From Buttiauxella agrestis (lineage in GTDB: Bacteria; Pseudomonadota; Gammaproteobacteria; Enterobacterales; Enterobacteriaceae), in NCBI RefSeq assembly GCF_900446255.1, contig NZ_UIGI01000001.1:398763-462762 (forward strand): DNA of 64,000 bases. The letters run 5' to 3'. Shown here piece after piece: positions 35,965 to 43,337 of this stretch (the stretch's first letter is position 1; every line of letters starts with the position of its first letter). The notes under the pieces were generated by a model, which was not told the origin of the DNA, made no database searches, and saw only the letters and a program-made list of their open reading frames with translations. Both the position numbers and the translations under genes were made by a program.

Positions 35965-35973
35965 CGTGATTCC

Positions 35974-37155
35974 TTAGCGCTCAATCAGGGCTATTCGCCG
36001 ATTATAGATATTCATCAAGAGTGATATTGTCAGGCTGATAATCAGATATACCGACATCGTTATGGCAATAGTTTCAATGGCTTGACCCGTCTGATTCAGC
36101 ACCGTTCCGGCAAACAAAGAAACCATATCCGGATAGCCAATCGCAGCCGCCAGAGAGGAGTTTTTCACGATGTTGAGATACTGACTGGTAAGCGGTGGAA
36201 TGATCACGCGCATCGCTTGAGGAATGATGACCTGGCGCAATGTGACCGGATTGGGTATCCCTAATGAGCGCGCCGCTTCGTGCTGGCCATAAGGGACTGA
36301 CTGGATTCCGGCACGAATGATTTCGGCAATAAAAGCGGAGGTATAAACCGATAACGCGAGAGTTAATGCCGCAAGCTCAGGAATAAGCACCATACCGCCA
36401 CGGAAGTTAAATCCGCGCAAAGCGGGGACATCCCAGTGCAGTGCCGCACCGAAAATCCATTGAGCAACAATCGGCAGCAATATCAATAAACCCAAAGCAA
36501 AAGGCCATGTACGGCGCAATTGCCCAGTCTTTATCTGGTGCATTTTGTTGTAGCGAAACAGGCCCGCAGAAAGGATCAATGCAGCCGCAATAGCAGCAAT
36601 AAAGGCCAGTATTCCTTCACCTATTTGCGGAGAAGGAATGTAAAGCCCACGGTTGCTCAGAAAGAGAAGATCAAAGGCATTAACCGCCTGACGGGGGCCG
36701 GGTAAGTTGCGCAGTACCGCAAAATACCAGAAGAAAATCTGCAATAAAGGAGGAATATTGCGGAACGTCTCGATATAAAAAGTAGAAAGTTTGCGTAGAA
36801 GCCAGTTATCGGAAAGCCGGGCTAAACCGAGAAAGAAGCCGATAAATGAAGCAAACACGATGCATAACGCAGAAACCAACAGGGTATTCAGCAGGCCGAC
36901 TACAAACACCCGACCATAAGTATCACCCTGTTCATAATCAATGAGATGCTGAACGATACCGAAGCCTGCGCTGCGATCCAGGAATGCAAAACCGGAGGTA
37001 ATGCCACGATTGCTAAGGTTGGTGACGGTGTTGTGTATCAAGTAAATGGCGATGCCAGCAACGATGACGACCGCAATAATCTGATACAACCACGCACGAA
37101 CCGCAGGATTTGAAAAGGAGATATCCCCTTTTACGAATGGGCGGCGATGGGACAT
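35974..37155 (-). CDS. yhdX: Amino-acid ABC transporter permease (AapQ-like)
   Basis: Partner permease, 393 residues, with an extra N-terminal hydrophobic region and a long insertion (about 175-250) as in Rhizobium AapQ. The EAA-type motif is HEAARSLGIPNPVTLRQVIIPQA. Several membrane segments. 69 bases after yhdW; in the same operon. Confidence 0.95.
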   Translation of the reverse strand: MSHRRPFVKGDISFSNPAVRAWLYQIIAVVIVAGIAIYLIHNTVTNLSNRGITSGFAFLDRSAGFGIVQHLIDYEQGDTYGRVFVVGLLNTLLVSALCIVFASFIGFFLGLARLSDNWLLRKLSTFYIETFRNIPPLLQIFFWYFAVLRNLPGPRQAVNAFDLLFLSNRGLYIPSPQIGEGILAFIAAIAAALILSAGLFRYNKMHQIKTGQLRRTWPFALGLLILLPIVAQWIFGAALHWDVPALRGFNFRGGMVLIPELAALTLALSVYTSAFIAEIIRAGIQSVPYGQHEAARSLGIPNPVTLRQVIIPQAMRVIIPPLTSQYLNIVKNSSLAAAIGYPDMVSLFAGTVLNQTGQAIETIAITMSVYLIISLTISLLMNIYNRRIALIER

Positions 37156-37224
37156 AAGCGAACCTCAATAACATAAACTCAAACCCTGGGCACTACCGTA
37201 GCAGTGCCCATTTTGACGTCTCGC

Positions 37225-38250
37225 TTAGCGAACCGGTGGTGCGTACTGAATGCCACCTTTATTCCACAGATTATTTTGCCCGCGCTTAATTTTCAGTGGG
37301 CTTTCAGAACCCACGTTATGTTCAAAGATTTCAGCGTAGTTACCCACTTGCTTAACGATGTTATAAGCCCATTTGTTATCGAGCTTGAGGTCTTTACCGA
37401 AATCGCCTTCTTTCCCTAACAGATGCGCCATATCTGGTGTTGTCGGGTTAGCGGCCATCTGGTCAACGTTTTTAGAGTCAACGCCCATTTCTTCGGCATT
37501 CAGCATAGCGAACAGCGTCCAGCGCACGATGGAGAACCAATCTTCATCACCGCGGCGAACTACCGGGCCAAGAGGTTCTTTGGAGATGACTTCTGGAAGA
37601 ACGAGCCACTCGCCAGGAGTACTCAATTTGATACGGAGGGCGTAAAGCTGAGACTGATCAGAAGCCAGCGTATCGCAACGGCCTGATTCCAGCGCTTTGG
37701 CTGACTCATCAGAACGGTCGAAGGTCACTGGGGTGTACTTCATGTTGTTGGCTTTGAAGTAGTCAGCCACGTTCAACTCTGTGTCTGTACCAGCCTGAAT
37801 ACAAACTGTTGCGCCATCCAGCTCCTTCGCACTCTTCAGACCTGCTTTGTTGTGTGTCAGGAAGCCGATGCCATCGTAATAAGTGACGCCAGTAAACATC
37901 ATGCCCATGCCAGCATCACGTGAGGACGTCCAGGTCGTATTGCGCGACAAAATGTCCACTTCACCTGACTGGAGTGCGGTAAAACGCTCTTTTGCAGTCA
38001 GTGGGGTGTATTTCACTTTCGATGCATCACCAAATACCGCAGCCGCAACGCCGCGACAAACGTCTACATCAATGCCGGTAAACTTACCGTTGGCATCAGC
38101 ATAGGAAAAACCGGGCAGACCATCGCTAATCCCGCATTGCACAAAACCTTTCTTTTTTACCGCTTCAAACGTGGTCCCAGCGTGAGCCTGGCCGACGATT
38201 GCGAATAATGCACCGGCTGCGACCAGAGTGGAGAGTAGTGTCTTTTTCAT
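37225..38250 (-). CDS. yhdW: Periplasmic amino-acid-binding protein of the YhdWXYZ transporter (intact)
   Basis: Substrate-binding protein of a general or glutamate-type amino-acid importer. 341 residues with a clear signal peptide (MKKTLLSTLVAAGALFAIVG, cleavage after A-H-A near residue 24) and an SBP_bac_3 fold: GFVQCGISDGLPGFSYAD, GIDVDVCRGVAAAVFGD, RSDESAKALESGRCDTLASD. From memory the K-12 yhdW is annotated as a pseudogene; here the frame is whole. First gene of the operon, behind the sigma-54 promoter near 38343. Exact substrate not deducible. Confidence 0.95.
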   Translation of the reverse strand: MKKTLLSTLVAAGALFAIVGQAHAGTTFEAVKKKGFVQCGISDGLPGFSYADANGKFTGIDVDVCRGVAAAVFGDASKVKYTPLTAKERFTALQSGEVDILSRNTTWTSSRDAGMGMMFTGVTYYDGIGFLTHNKAGLKSAKELDGATVCIQAGTDTELNVADYFKANNMKYTPVTFDRSDESAKALESGRCDTLASDQSQLYALRIKLSTPGEWLVLPEVISKEPLGPVVRRGDEDWFSIVRWTLFAMLNAEEMGVDSKNVDQMAANPTTPDMAHLLGKEGDFGKDLKLDNKWAYNIVKQVGNYAEIFEHNVGSESPLKIKRGQNNLWNKGGIQYAPPVR

Positions 38251-38339
38251 AATGCATCCTGTGTGGCGAAATTATCGTTATAAGTATTAGCGCTAGCGTG
38301 GCGCCGTTTTTCCTGTCTGTGGCATCTGCCAGTCTGGTT

Positions 38340-38358
38340 AAAGCAAAGGGAGTGCCAA
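38340..38358 (-). promoter_or_regulatory. Sigma-54 promoter of yhdWXYZ
   Basis: Read on the minus strand: TTGGCACTCCCTTTGCTTT. The GG (-24, bases 38356-38355) and GC (-12, bases 38344-38343) are exactly 10 bases apart and TTGGCAC/TTTGC matches the consensus. Start would be near 38331, 80 bases before yhdW. Fits the NtrC control reported for this operon in E. coli. Confidence 0.85.
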
Positions 38359-38361
38359 GAT

Positions 38362-38395
38362 TGCGAGTCGTGGTATGCGTGTACCACGCGTCGCA
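38362..38395. promoter_or_regulatory. 34-bp dyad next to the sigma-54 promoter
   Basis: TGCGA-GT-CGTGGTA-TGCGTG-TACCACG-CG-TCGCA: 12 of 12 arm positions pair on each side outside the NN gaps. It begins four bases upstream of the -24 element, where a regulator would sit against sigma-54 polymerase. Binding protein unknown. Confidence 0.6.
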
Positions 38396-38429
38396 GTTAG
38401 CTGAGTGTAGACAGGAAAAATCACTCACA

Positions 38430-38476
38430 GCGCCCTGAAATGGTGCAAAAATGAAACCTACGCCACATTTCAGCAC
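38430..38476. promoter_or_regulatory. Candidate NtrC enhancer region
   Basis: CGCCCTGAAATGGTGCA (38431-38447) matches the classical glnA NtrC site in 12 of 17 bases by my count; CTGAAATG (38435-38442) is repeated inverted as CATTTCAG (38466-38473). Relative to the predicted start these lie about -108 and -139, the spacing of the glnA enhancer. The rest of 38477-38700 shows no gene. Confidence 0.5.
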
Positions 38477-38703
38477 AAAAAAGTTTCAGCTTTAGATCAT
38501 ATGAAAAGAAGTAGTTTCTGACGTTAATATTAGCTGGAGTGCTATTAATGCTGGGGTGTGAGAGACATCACGGCTCTTGATGCAACAAAACAAAAAAGCA
38601 TGAAACTGAGTGATTTGTTTCACGCAAAAAAAGCAGAGCTTATGACTTAAAAAGGAAGGGGCTATCTTTGCCTGCACTTAAAAGATGCAGAGGCATTTTC
38701 TCA

Positions 38704-38740
38704 ATAAAAAAGCGCGCCCAATCAGGGCGCGCTTTTTTTA
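38704..38740. terminator. Bidirectional terminator between yhdV and the yhdW promoter region
   Basis: AGCGCGCCC/GGGCGCGCT (38711-38719 and 38725-38733), loop AATCA, with A-run before and T-run after. Ends yhdV on the minus strand and would stop any plus-strand transcript. Confidence 0.9.
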
Positions 38741-38755
38741 ATTCGCATGGAATCC

Positions 38756-38977
38756 TTATTTAGTTAACGCAACGATACCTAGCGTTAAACCTGCAATCGC
38801 AGCGGCGCCACCGGCGATTGCACCTGCGGTCTCCCAGTTATCCTGAGTAGTCCCTTTCATGCAGGTATTGGTGTGCACCAGGCGGCCTTGATCGTCATAG
38901 ACAGGCACGCAAGGTGACTCGGTTGCACAACCTGCCAGAAGTGTTGAAAGCAACGCAGCAGCAATTAGCTTTTTCAT
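38756..38977 (-). CDS. yhdV: Small lipoprotein YhdV
   Basis: 73 residues from ATG 38977 behind GAGGTT; the longer frame to 38989 lacks a ribosome-binding site. Lipobox LLAGC at about residues 15-19 shows a lipoprotein anchored after signal peptidase II; D is absent at +2 (A-T-E follows), so outer-membrane sorting is expected. The middle has two cysteines (SPCVPVYD, NTCMKG) and the end is a glycine/alanine-rich hydrophobic stretch (AGAIAGGAAAIAGLTLGIVAL) reminiscent of glycine-zipper proteins. Function unknown; named from its match to E. coli YhdV. Confidence 0.9.
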   Translation of the reverse strand: MKKLIAAALLSTLLAGCATESPCVPVYDDQGRLVHTNTCMKGTTQDNWETAGAIAGGAAAIAGLTLGIVALTK

Positions 38978-39135
38978 TTGGAACCTCATTGAAACAAACC
39001 CCGGTGAGGGATAACTCGCGCTGTGGGCTACGGGAAATCTACAAACCTGAACCGGCGTGAATGTGGTTATTTTATCACCGTCATCACCCTTGCGAGAGAA
39101 GCGAATAATTGCAATTCATGTGCTGTGTAAACAAA

Positions 39136-39176
39136 GTGGAGAGAAAGGGGCGAAAGCAAATAAATGTGGAGAGAAA
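39136..39176 (+). repeat. Two direct copies of GTGGAGAGAAA, 30 bases apart
   Basis: Copies at 39136-39146 and 39166-39176, about three helical turns apart, in the yhdV to yoaC-like intergenic region. No gene is seen between 38990 and 39460; a TATAAT-like hexamer (39260-39265) with poor -35 is the only promoter hint for the gene at 39484. Confidence 0.4.
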
Positions 39177-39372
39177 ATGAATTCGAGCATTTTCGGATTT
39201 TAATCCGGCATCGCAAAGCAAAGTTATCGTGGTTAACACCGAGCTTCTCTAGGCGTGCCTATAATTCAATTGGCAACGCTTCCAGGCATGCCCGTTCTTG
39301 CTCCAGTAGCAACCACTTTTCAGATTTAAAAAGTGACCATTTCCTCAGGAAGCGTTCAGTGTGTCACAACTA

Positions 39373-39410
39373 TTTAAAAGGGTGATTACCCATAATGGTA
39401 ACCTTTTAAA
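39373..39410. repeat. Bulged 14-bp palindrome upstream of the yoaC-like gene
   Basis: TTTAAAAGG (39373-39381) and TTACC (39386-39390) pair with GGTAA (39397-39401) and CCTTTTAAA (39402-39410), with GTGA bulged and loop CATAAT. No T-run follows, so it is not a terminator; an operator or leader-RNA stem is possible. Confidence 0.6.
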
Positions 39411-39483
39411 TCATATGGTTAACTGAGGGAGTCGGTGCATGCGCAGACTCGTTTAAAATATGGACAATTTTAAGGACATGAAT

Positions 39484-39783
39484 ATGCCAACTGTCATTGA
39501 AAAAGCATTGGACTACATTGGCGGAATGAATACATCCGCATCAACGCCAGATTCTATGGACGAGAGTACAACTAAAGGAATTTTTAAGTATCTGAAAGAG
39601 TTGGGCGTACCGGTTAGTGCTGCCGATGTGACGGCCCGCGGTGATCAGGAGGGATGGAATACTGAGTTCACGAAAAAGGTGGCCGGTTGGGCTGAAAAAG
39701 TTGAGTCCGAAAATCGAATTGTTATTAAAAACCCTGAATACTTTTCTTCCTATATGCGGGAAGAACTCAGAGCGCTAGTGTGA
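39484..39783 (+). CDS. DUF1889 (YoaC-like) protein
   Basis: 99 residues from ATG 39484, chosen over in-frame ATGs at 39460 and 39478 because AAGGA (39472-39476) is at the right distance and E. coli YoaC, as I recall it, starts MPAVIDKAL. The blocks ESTTKGIFKYLKELGVP, ADQEGW-like GDQEGWN and KNPEYFSSYMREELRALV are shared with YoaC. Small, soluble and helical; function unknown. It sits between yhdV and fis, where E. coli carries yhdJ, yhdU, acrS and acrEF; in E. coli yoaC is elsewhere. Single gene with its own terminator. Confidence 0.8.
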   Translation: MPTVIEKALDYIGGMNTSASTPDSMDESTTKGIFKYLKELGVPVSAADVTARGDQEGWNTEFTKKVAGWAEKVESENRIVIKNPEYFSSYMREELRALV

Positions 39784-39810
39784 GTTTCTACACACGCGTA
39801 TCAGCAAAAT

Positions 39811-39849
39811 TAAAAAAGGCGCTTCCCCATGCCGAGTAGCGCCTTTTTA
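39811..39849. terminator. Bidirectional terminator between the yoaC-like gene and fis
   Basis: AAAAAGGCGC/GCGCCTTTTT (39813-39822 and 39839-39848) with a 16-base loop; T-runs on both strands, so it can end both convergent genes. Confidence 0.85.
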
Positions 39850-39872
39850 AACAACAAGTTAACTGATTAATA

Positions 39873-40169
39873 TCAGTTCATGCCGTATTTTTTCAATTTC
39901 TTACGCAGCGTTCCACGGTTGATGCCCATCATCAGGGCAGCGCGGGTTTGGTTGCCACGGGTGTATTGCATCACCATGTCCAACAATGGCTGCTCTACTT
40001 CAGCCAATACCAGCTCATACAGATCATTAACATCCTGACCATTCAGTTGAGCAAAATAGTTCTTCAGTGCCTGTTTCACGGAGTCACGCAGAGGTTTTTG
40101 GGTAACCTGATCCTGTGAGTTAACGGTTGAAACGGTTAGTACGTCAGAATTTACGCGTTGTTCGAACAT
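39873..40169 (-). CDS. fis: Nucleoid protein Fis
   Basis: Growth-phase-dependent nucleoid protein and activator of rRNA and tRNA promoters, including the P1 at 28175. 98 residues, full length: N-terminal beta-hairpin arms, helices A/B, and the C-terminal helix-turn-helix [25 protein letters not shown]. Second gene of dusB-fis, 25 bases after dusB; translation is known to benefit from dusB. Confidence 0.99.
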
Positions 40170-40194
40170 AGTTCTGTCAGCTCTTTATTTCTAA

Positions 40195-41160
40195 TTACGC
40201 AAGATTTTCGAAGTATGCCTCCAACGCCTCAAGCTGTTCGCTTGCATCCTCAATGGCGTTGAATGTGCGCCGAAACTGGTCATTTGGAGCGTGTTCCTGT
40301 AGGTACCAGGAAACGTGTTTGCGAGCAATCCGGTATCCCTTTGCATGACCATAAAAGTCATGAAGTTCGCGAATATGCCCACAAAGTAAGCGCTTCACCT
40401 CTGCCAGAGGCAGGGGAGGAAGCAGCTCTCCAGTGTCCAGATAATACTGGATTTCCCGAAAGATCCAGGGTCTTCCCTGAGCTGCACGTCCTATCATCAG
40501 AGCATCAGCCCCTGTATAGTCAAGCACAGCTCTGGCTTTAAGCGGGTCAGTAATGTCACCATTCGCGATTACCGGAATGGAAACTTTCTGCTTAACTGCC
40601 CGAATGCTGTCGTATTCAGCATCTCCCTGAAATAAACAGGCGCGGGTGCGTCCATGAATTGTCAGAGCCTGAATGCCACAGTCTTCAGCCAGTTGGGCAA
40701 TCTCTTCACAGTTACGGTGCGCCGTATCCCAGCCTGTGCGAATCTTCAACGTCACAGGTACATCAACTGCGTTAATGACCGTCGTCAGGATAGACTTCAC
40801 CAGACTTGGGTATTGCAGCAGAGCGGAACCCGCGAGCTTGCGATTCACTTTTTTCGCTGGGCATCCCATATTGATATCAATAATCTGGGCGCCATTAGCC
40901 ACGTTAATGCGTGCGGCCTCTGCCATCTCATCAGGATCACTACCAGCAATTTGCACGGTGCGAATACCTGGTTCATTCACGTGCACCATCCGTAAACGTG
41001 ATTTGTCGCTCGCCCAAACTTCTGGGTTAGATGACATCATCTCCGAAACAGTAAGCCCTGCCCCCATCTCGTAACACAGCGTCCTGAATGGTCTGTCAGT
41101 AATGCCAGCCATCGGTGCTGCAATCAGTCGATTCCTGAGCTGGTGGTGTCCAATGCGCAT
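40195..41160 (-). CDS. dusB: tRNA-dihydrouridine synthase B
   Basis: FMN enzyme reducing U17 in the tRNA D-loop. 321 residues, full length TIM barrel plus helical tRNA-binding domain. [12 protein letters not shown] start, catalytic cysteine in [17 protein letters not shown] near residue 100, phosphate-binding [15 protein letters not shown] near 225. First gene of the dusB-fis operon. Confidence 0.98.
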   Translation of the reverse strand: MRIGHHQLRNRLIAAPMAGITDRPFRTLCYEMGAGLTVSEMMSSNPEVWASDKSRLRMVHVNEPGIRTVQIAGSDPDEMAEAARINVANGAQIIDINMGCPAKKVNRKLAGSALLQYPSLVKSILTTVINAVDVPVTLKIRTGWDTAHRNCEEIAQLAEDCGIQALTIHGRTRACLFQGDAEYDSIRAVKQKVSIPVIANGDITDPLKARAVLDYTGADALMIGRAAQGRPWIFREIQYYLDTGELLPPLPLAEVKRLLCGHIRELHDFYGHAKGYRIARKHVSWYLQEHAPNDQFRRTFNAIEDASEQLEALEAYFENLA

Positions 41161-41198
41161 GAGTTAAGAAATGACCATACTTGCCTGCAAGGCGGCGT

Positions 41199-41204
41199 AT
41201 ATTA
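41199..41204 (-). promoter_or_regulatory. dusB-fis promoter -10 (with AT-rich upstream region)
   Basis: Minus-strand GCGTAATATACGCCGCC is the fis promoter core known from E. coli (TAATAT at 41204-41199, poor -35). Bases 41210-41497 are AT-rich, suited to Fis/IHF sites, and include the palindrome TGATAATTATCA (41300-41311). No gene is seen from 41161 to 41534. Confidence 0.75.
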
Positions 41205-41497
41205 CGCATTTTTAGCCTGAGATGAAAGGCCAAACTTTGAACAATCAGCTGTCGTAGATCAATGAATCCGCATATGGAATAATAGCTAAAACAAATTAAT
41301 GATAATTATCAGTAACTTATTTTGATTTGGTTTATTTATGCTCTTTTTGATTTTTGTGAAACCGAGTGGCAATCTTCACCAATTTTGACGGCTGTTGCCC
41401 TATAAACTGCTGCTTTGTTCACCGATTTATGCATTTTTATGTGAGTGAAATCTCGTTTTTTTGCGTGAAAACGCTAACGTCAGGCGGGACAAAAGTA

Positions 41498-41522
41498 AAT
41501 GAAAACGGGGTATAAAACCCCG
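41498..41522 (-). terminator. Terminator of the carbonic anhydrase gene
   Basis: Minus strand CGGGGT/ACCCCG (41522-41517 and 41511-41506) followed by TTTTCATTT, 13 bases past the stop. Confidence 0.75.
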
Positions 41523-41534
41523 CTAATAGACTAT

Positions 41535-42275
41535 CTATTCAACAACCACGCGGCCATGTAAAGGCTGTACAGGGCGGTTATTATCGTGATGCATCACTGA
41601 GGTGAATTGTTTCAGTTGTTGCTCAGACAGCGTCACAGGGTGTTTCATTACCAGCCAACGGACGCCTTCTGAACAGGGTGGCGTTGTCAGCGAGCCGCTG
41701 AAACGATAGTGGGTCAAGTCAGAGGGTAACAGTTTGTTGATATCGATTTTCTGGGTGAGTTCGCCAGACTCTTCTGCCTTCGCTGGCATTGCCTGCCAAA
41801 GTTTACTCAATTCGCTGTTTGCCGCTCCGGTTTCGAACATGACTGCAACCACAGCAAGCTCCCCATCAGCATTCTTGTGCACCAGATGCATTTCCATATC
41901 GTAATGTTTGCCATGAAGGGTGTTTTCGCTTGGCGCATGGAAATGGAGCTGCTGGAGCTGGAAAGAAACGCCATCAATCATCACGCTATCTTTCGCATTG
42001 GCTGTAAAACCTGCCTGCACCGTATGACCGTTGTTAATGATGGTGGCCGGAGAGTCAACGTAGCTGGTTTTAAGCGGGTTAACGTGCGCTTCAAGCGTAT
42101 TGTTGATATCAATTGGTGATTGATTCATACCCTGCTTACACATTTGGTTCTCTGGGCTGATTTCGCTCCAGTGCTCTGGCGAGCCTTCACCTTCGTAACT
42201 CCAGTGAGAGGCCATTGCTAAAGCGGGCAGCATTCCCATTGCGAGAACTGCCAGAGTGCGCAAAGTGGTTTTCAT
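41535..42275 (-). CDS. cah: Periplasmic alpha-class carbonic anhydrase
   Basis: Zinc enzyme interconverting CO2 and bicarbonate, exported to the periplasm. 246 residues. Signal peptide MKTTLRTLAVLAMGMLPALAMA, cleavage near residue 22. The alpha-class fold is shown by SHWSYEG, QSPIDI, the zinc histidines in LQQLHFHAPSEN (two) and DMEMHLVH (third), and SLTTPPCSEGVRW. Two cysteines (MCKQG and PPCSEG) can form the conserved disulfide. Own promoter and terminator. It lies between dusB and prmA, absent there in E. coli K-12 but found in other enterics. Confidence 0.95.
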   Translation of the reverse strand: MKTTLRTLAVLAMGMLPALAMASHWSYEGEGSPEHWSEISPENQMCKQGMNQSPIDINNTLEAHVNPLKTSYVDSPATIINNGHTVQAGFTANAKDSVMIDGVSFQLQQLHFHAPSENTLHGKHYDMEMHLVHKNADGELAVVAVMFETGAANSELSKLWQAMPAKAEESGELTQKIDINKLLPSDLTHYRFSGSLTTPPCSEGVRWLVMKHPVTLSEQQLKQFTSVMHHDNNRPVQPLHGRVVVE

Positions 42276-42338
42276 TAATTCATTCCCTGATAAATTTTAT
42301 TAAATAACGTCGTTTAACTGACACATTTGAAACGGCGC

Positions 42339-42344
42339 ATTATA
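42339..42344 (-). promoter_or_regulatory. Predicted cah promoter -10
   Basis: Perfect TATAAT on the minus strand (GAGTTTTATAATGCGCC), about 64 bases before the cah start; the -35 (CTGCCT, 16-base spacer) is weak. Confidence 0.6.
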
Positions 42345-42407
42345 AAACTCGGCTTTCAGAAGGCAGGGGGCAAAAATGGTGGGGGCGTTACATTTAGGAA
42401 TAAGTCA

Positions 42408-42436
42408 GGAGCAAAAGTGGCCAACTGGCCACTTTT
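42408..42436 (-). terminator. Terminator of prmA
   Basis: Perfect AAAAGTGGCC/GGCCACTTTT arms (42413-42422 and 42427-42436) with tetraloop; ends in TTTTGCTCC on the minus strand, 9 bases past the prmA stop. Confidence 0.8.
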
Positions 42437-42444
42437 AAGGGGGC

Positions 42445-43326
42445 TTAGCGTTTGAAGCCGGTAATTCGGCACCATTCTTCTTTTTCAGCAACAGGGTCGA
42501 GAGTGAATTTATCCTGATATGCTTCGCAGACACTTTCAGCCTGGCTTGCCAGAACTCCAGAAAGCCCAAGGAAACCGCCCTGAACTGGGAGCACGCTGAT
42601 TAATGGTGCTAACTCACGTAATGGCCCTGCCAGGATGTTAGCGACCACCACGTCGGCGCTCATGGCTTCTGGTTGGTCCTTCGGCAGATACAGTTCCAGA
42701 CGCTCAGAAACACCGTTGCGTTCTGCGTTGTCACGGCTGGCTTGAATCGCTTGTGGATCGATGTCGATACCAATCGCATGCGCTGCACCCAATTTCAGCG
42801 CCGCGATGGCAAGAATGCCGGAGCCACAACCGAAATCAATCACGGTTTTGCCTGCTAAATCTAAGCTATCAAGCCACTCAAGGCACAACGACGTTGTTGG
42901 GTGTGTGCCTGTCCCGAACGCCAGACCCGGGTCGAGCATGACATTGACGGCGTTGGCGTCGGGTACATCACGCCAGCTTGGGCAAATCCACAGGCGCTGG
43001 CCAAAACGCATTGGGTGGAAATTATCCATCCATTCGCGTTCCCAGTCTTTGTCTTCGATTTGTTCGATTTTATAGTGGAAACCAACGCTCAGCAGTGGGC
43101 AGCTTTCGAGAATGGCGACTACTTCGTTCATATCTGCTTCAGCGTCGTACAAACCGATCACATCGGTATCGCCCCATAAGCGGGTTTCGCCAGGTAATGG
43201 CTCGAATACCGGTGTGTCATGGGTATCCTGAAAGGTCACGGATACTGCGCCGCTTTCGATCAGTGCATCGCCGAGTTCTTCAGCGGTTGCGCCGGTGGTA
43301 TTAATTTTCAGTTGAATCCATGGCAT
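42445..43326 (-). CDS. prmA: Ribosomal protein L11 methyltransferase
   Basis: Trimethylates lysines and the N-terminus of L11 before or during 50S assembly. 293 residues, full length. N-terminal L11-recognition domain (1-~60), then the SAM fold with [22 protein letters not shown] near 158 and the catalytic-region [10 protein letters not shown] near 225. 11 bases after panF, so the two are co-transcribed. Confidence 0.98.
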   Translation of the reverse strand: MPWIQLKINTTGATAEELGDALIESGAVSVTFQDTHDTPVFEPLPGETRLWGDTDVIGLYDAEADMNEVVAILESCPLLSVGFHYKIEQIEDKDWEREWMDNFHPMRFGQRLWICPSWRDVPDANAVNVMLDPGLAFGTGTHPTTSLCLEWLDSLDLAGKTVIDFGCGSGILAIAALKLGAAHAIGIDIDPQAIQASRDNAERNGVSERLELYLPKDQPEAMSADVVVANILAGPLRELAPLISVLPVQGGFLGLSGVLASQAESVCEAYQDKFTLDPVAEKEEWCRITGFKR

Positions 43327-43337
43327 AGCGAAACTCT

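Noticed and set aside
38500-38700. Possible small RNA ahead of the 38711 terminator on the plus strand
   Set aside because: A GCCTGCA/TGCAGaGGC stem is present, but I found no convincing promoter; the terminator is explained by yhdV.
34000-43000. Mobile element, prophage or defence island near the rRNA operon
   Set aside because: No integrase, transposase, terminal repeats or att-like duplications were seen; all genes are chromosomal families in their usual order apart from the yhdV-fis interval.
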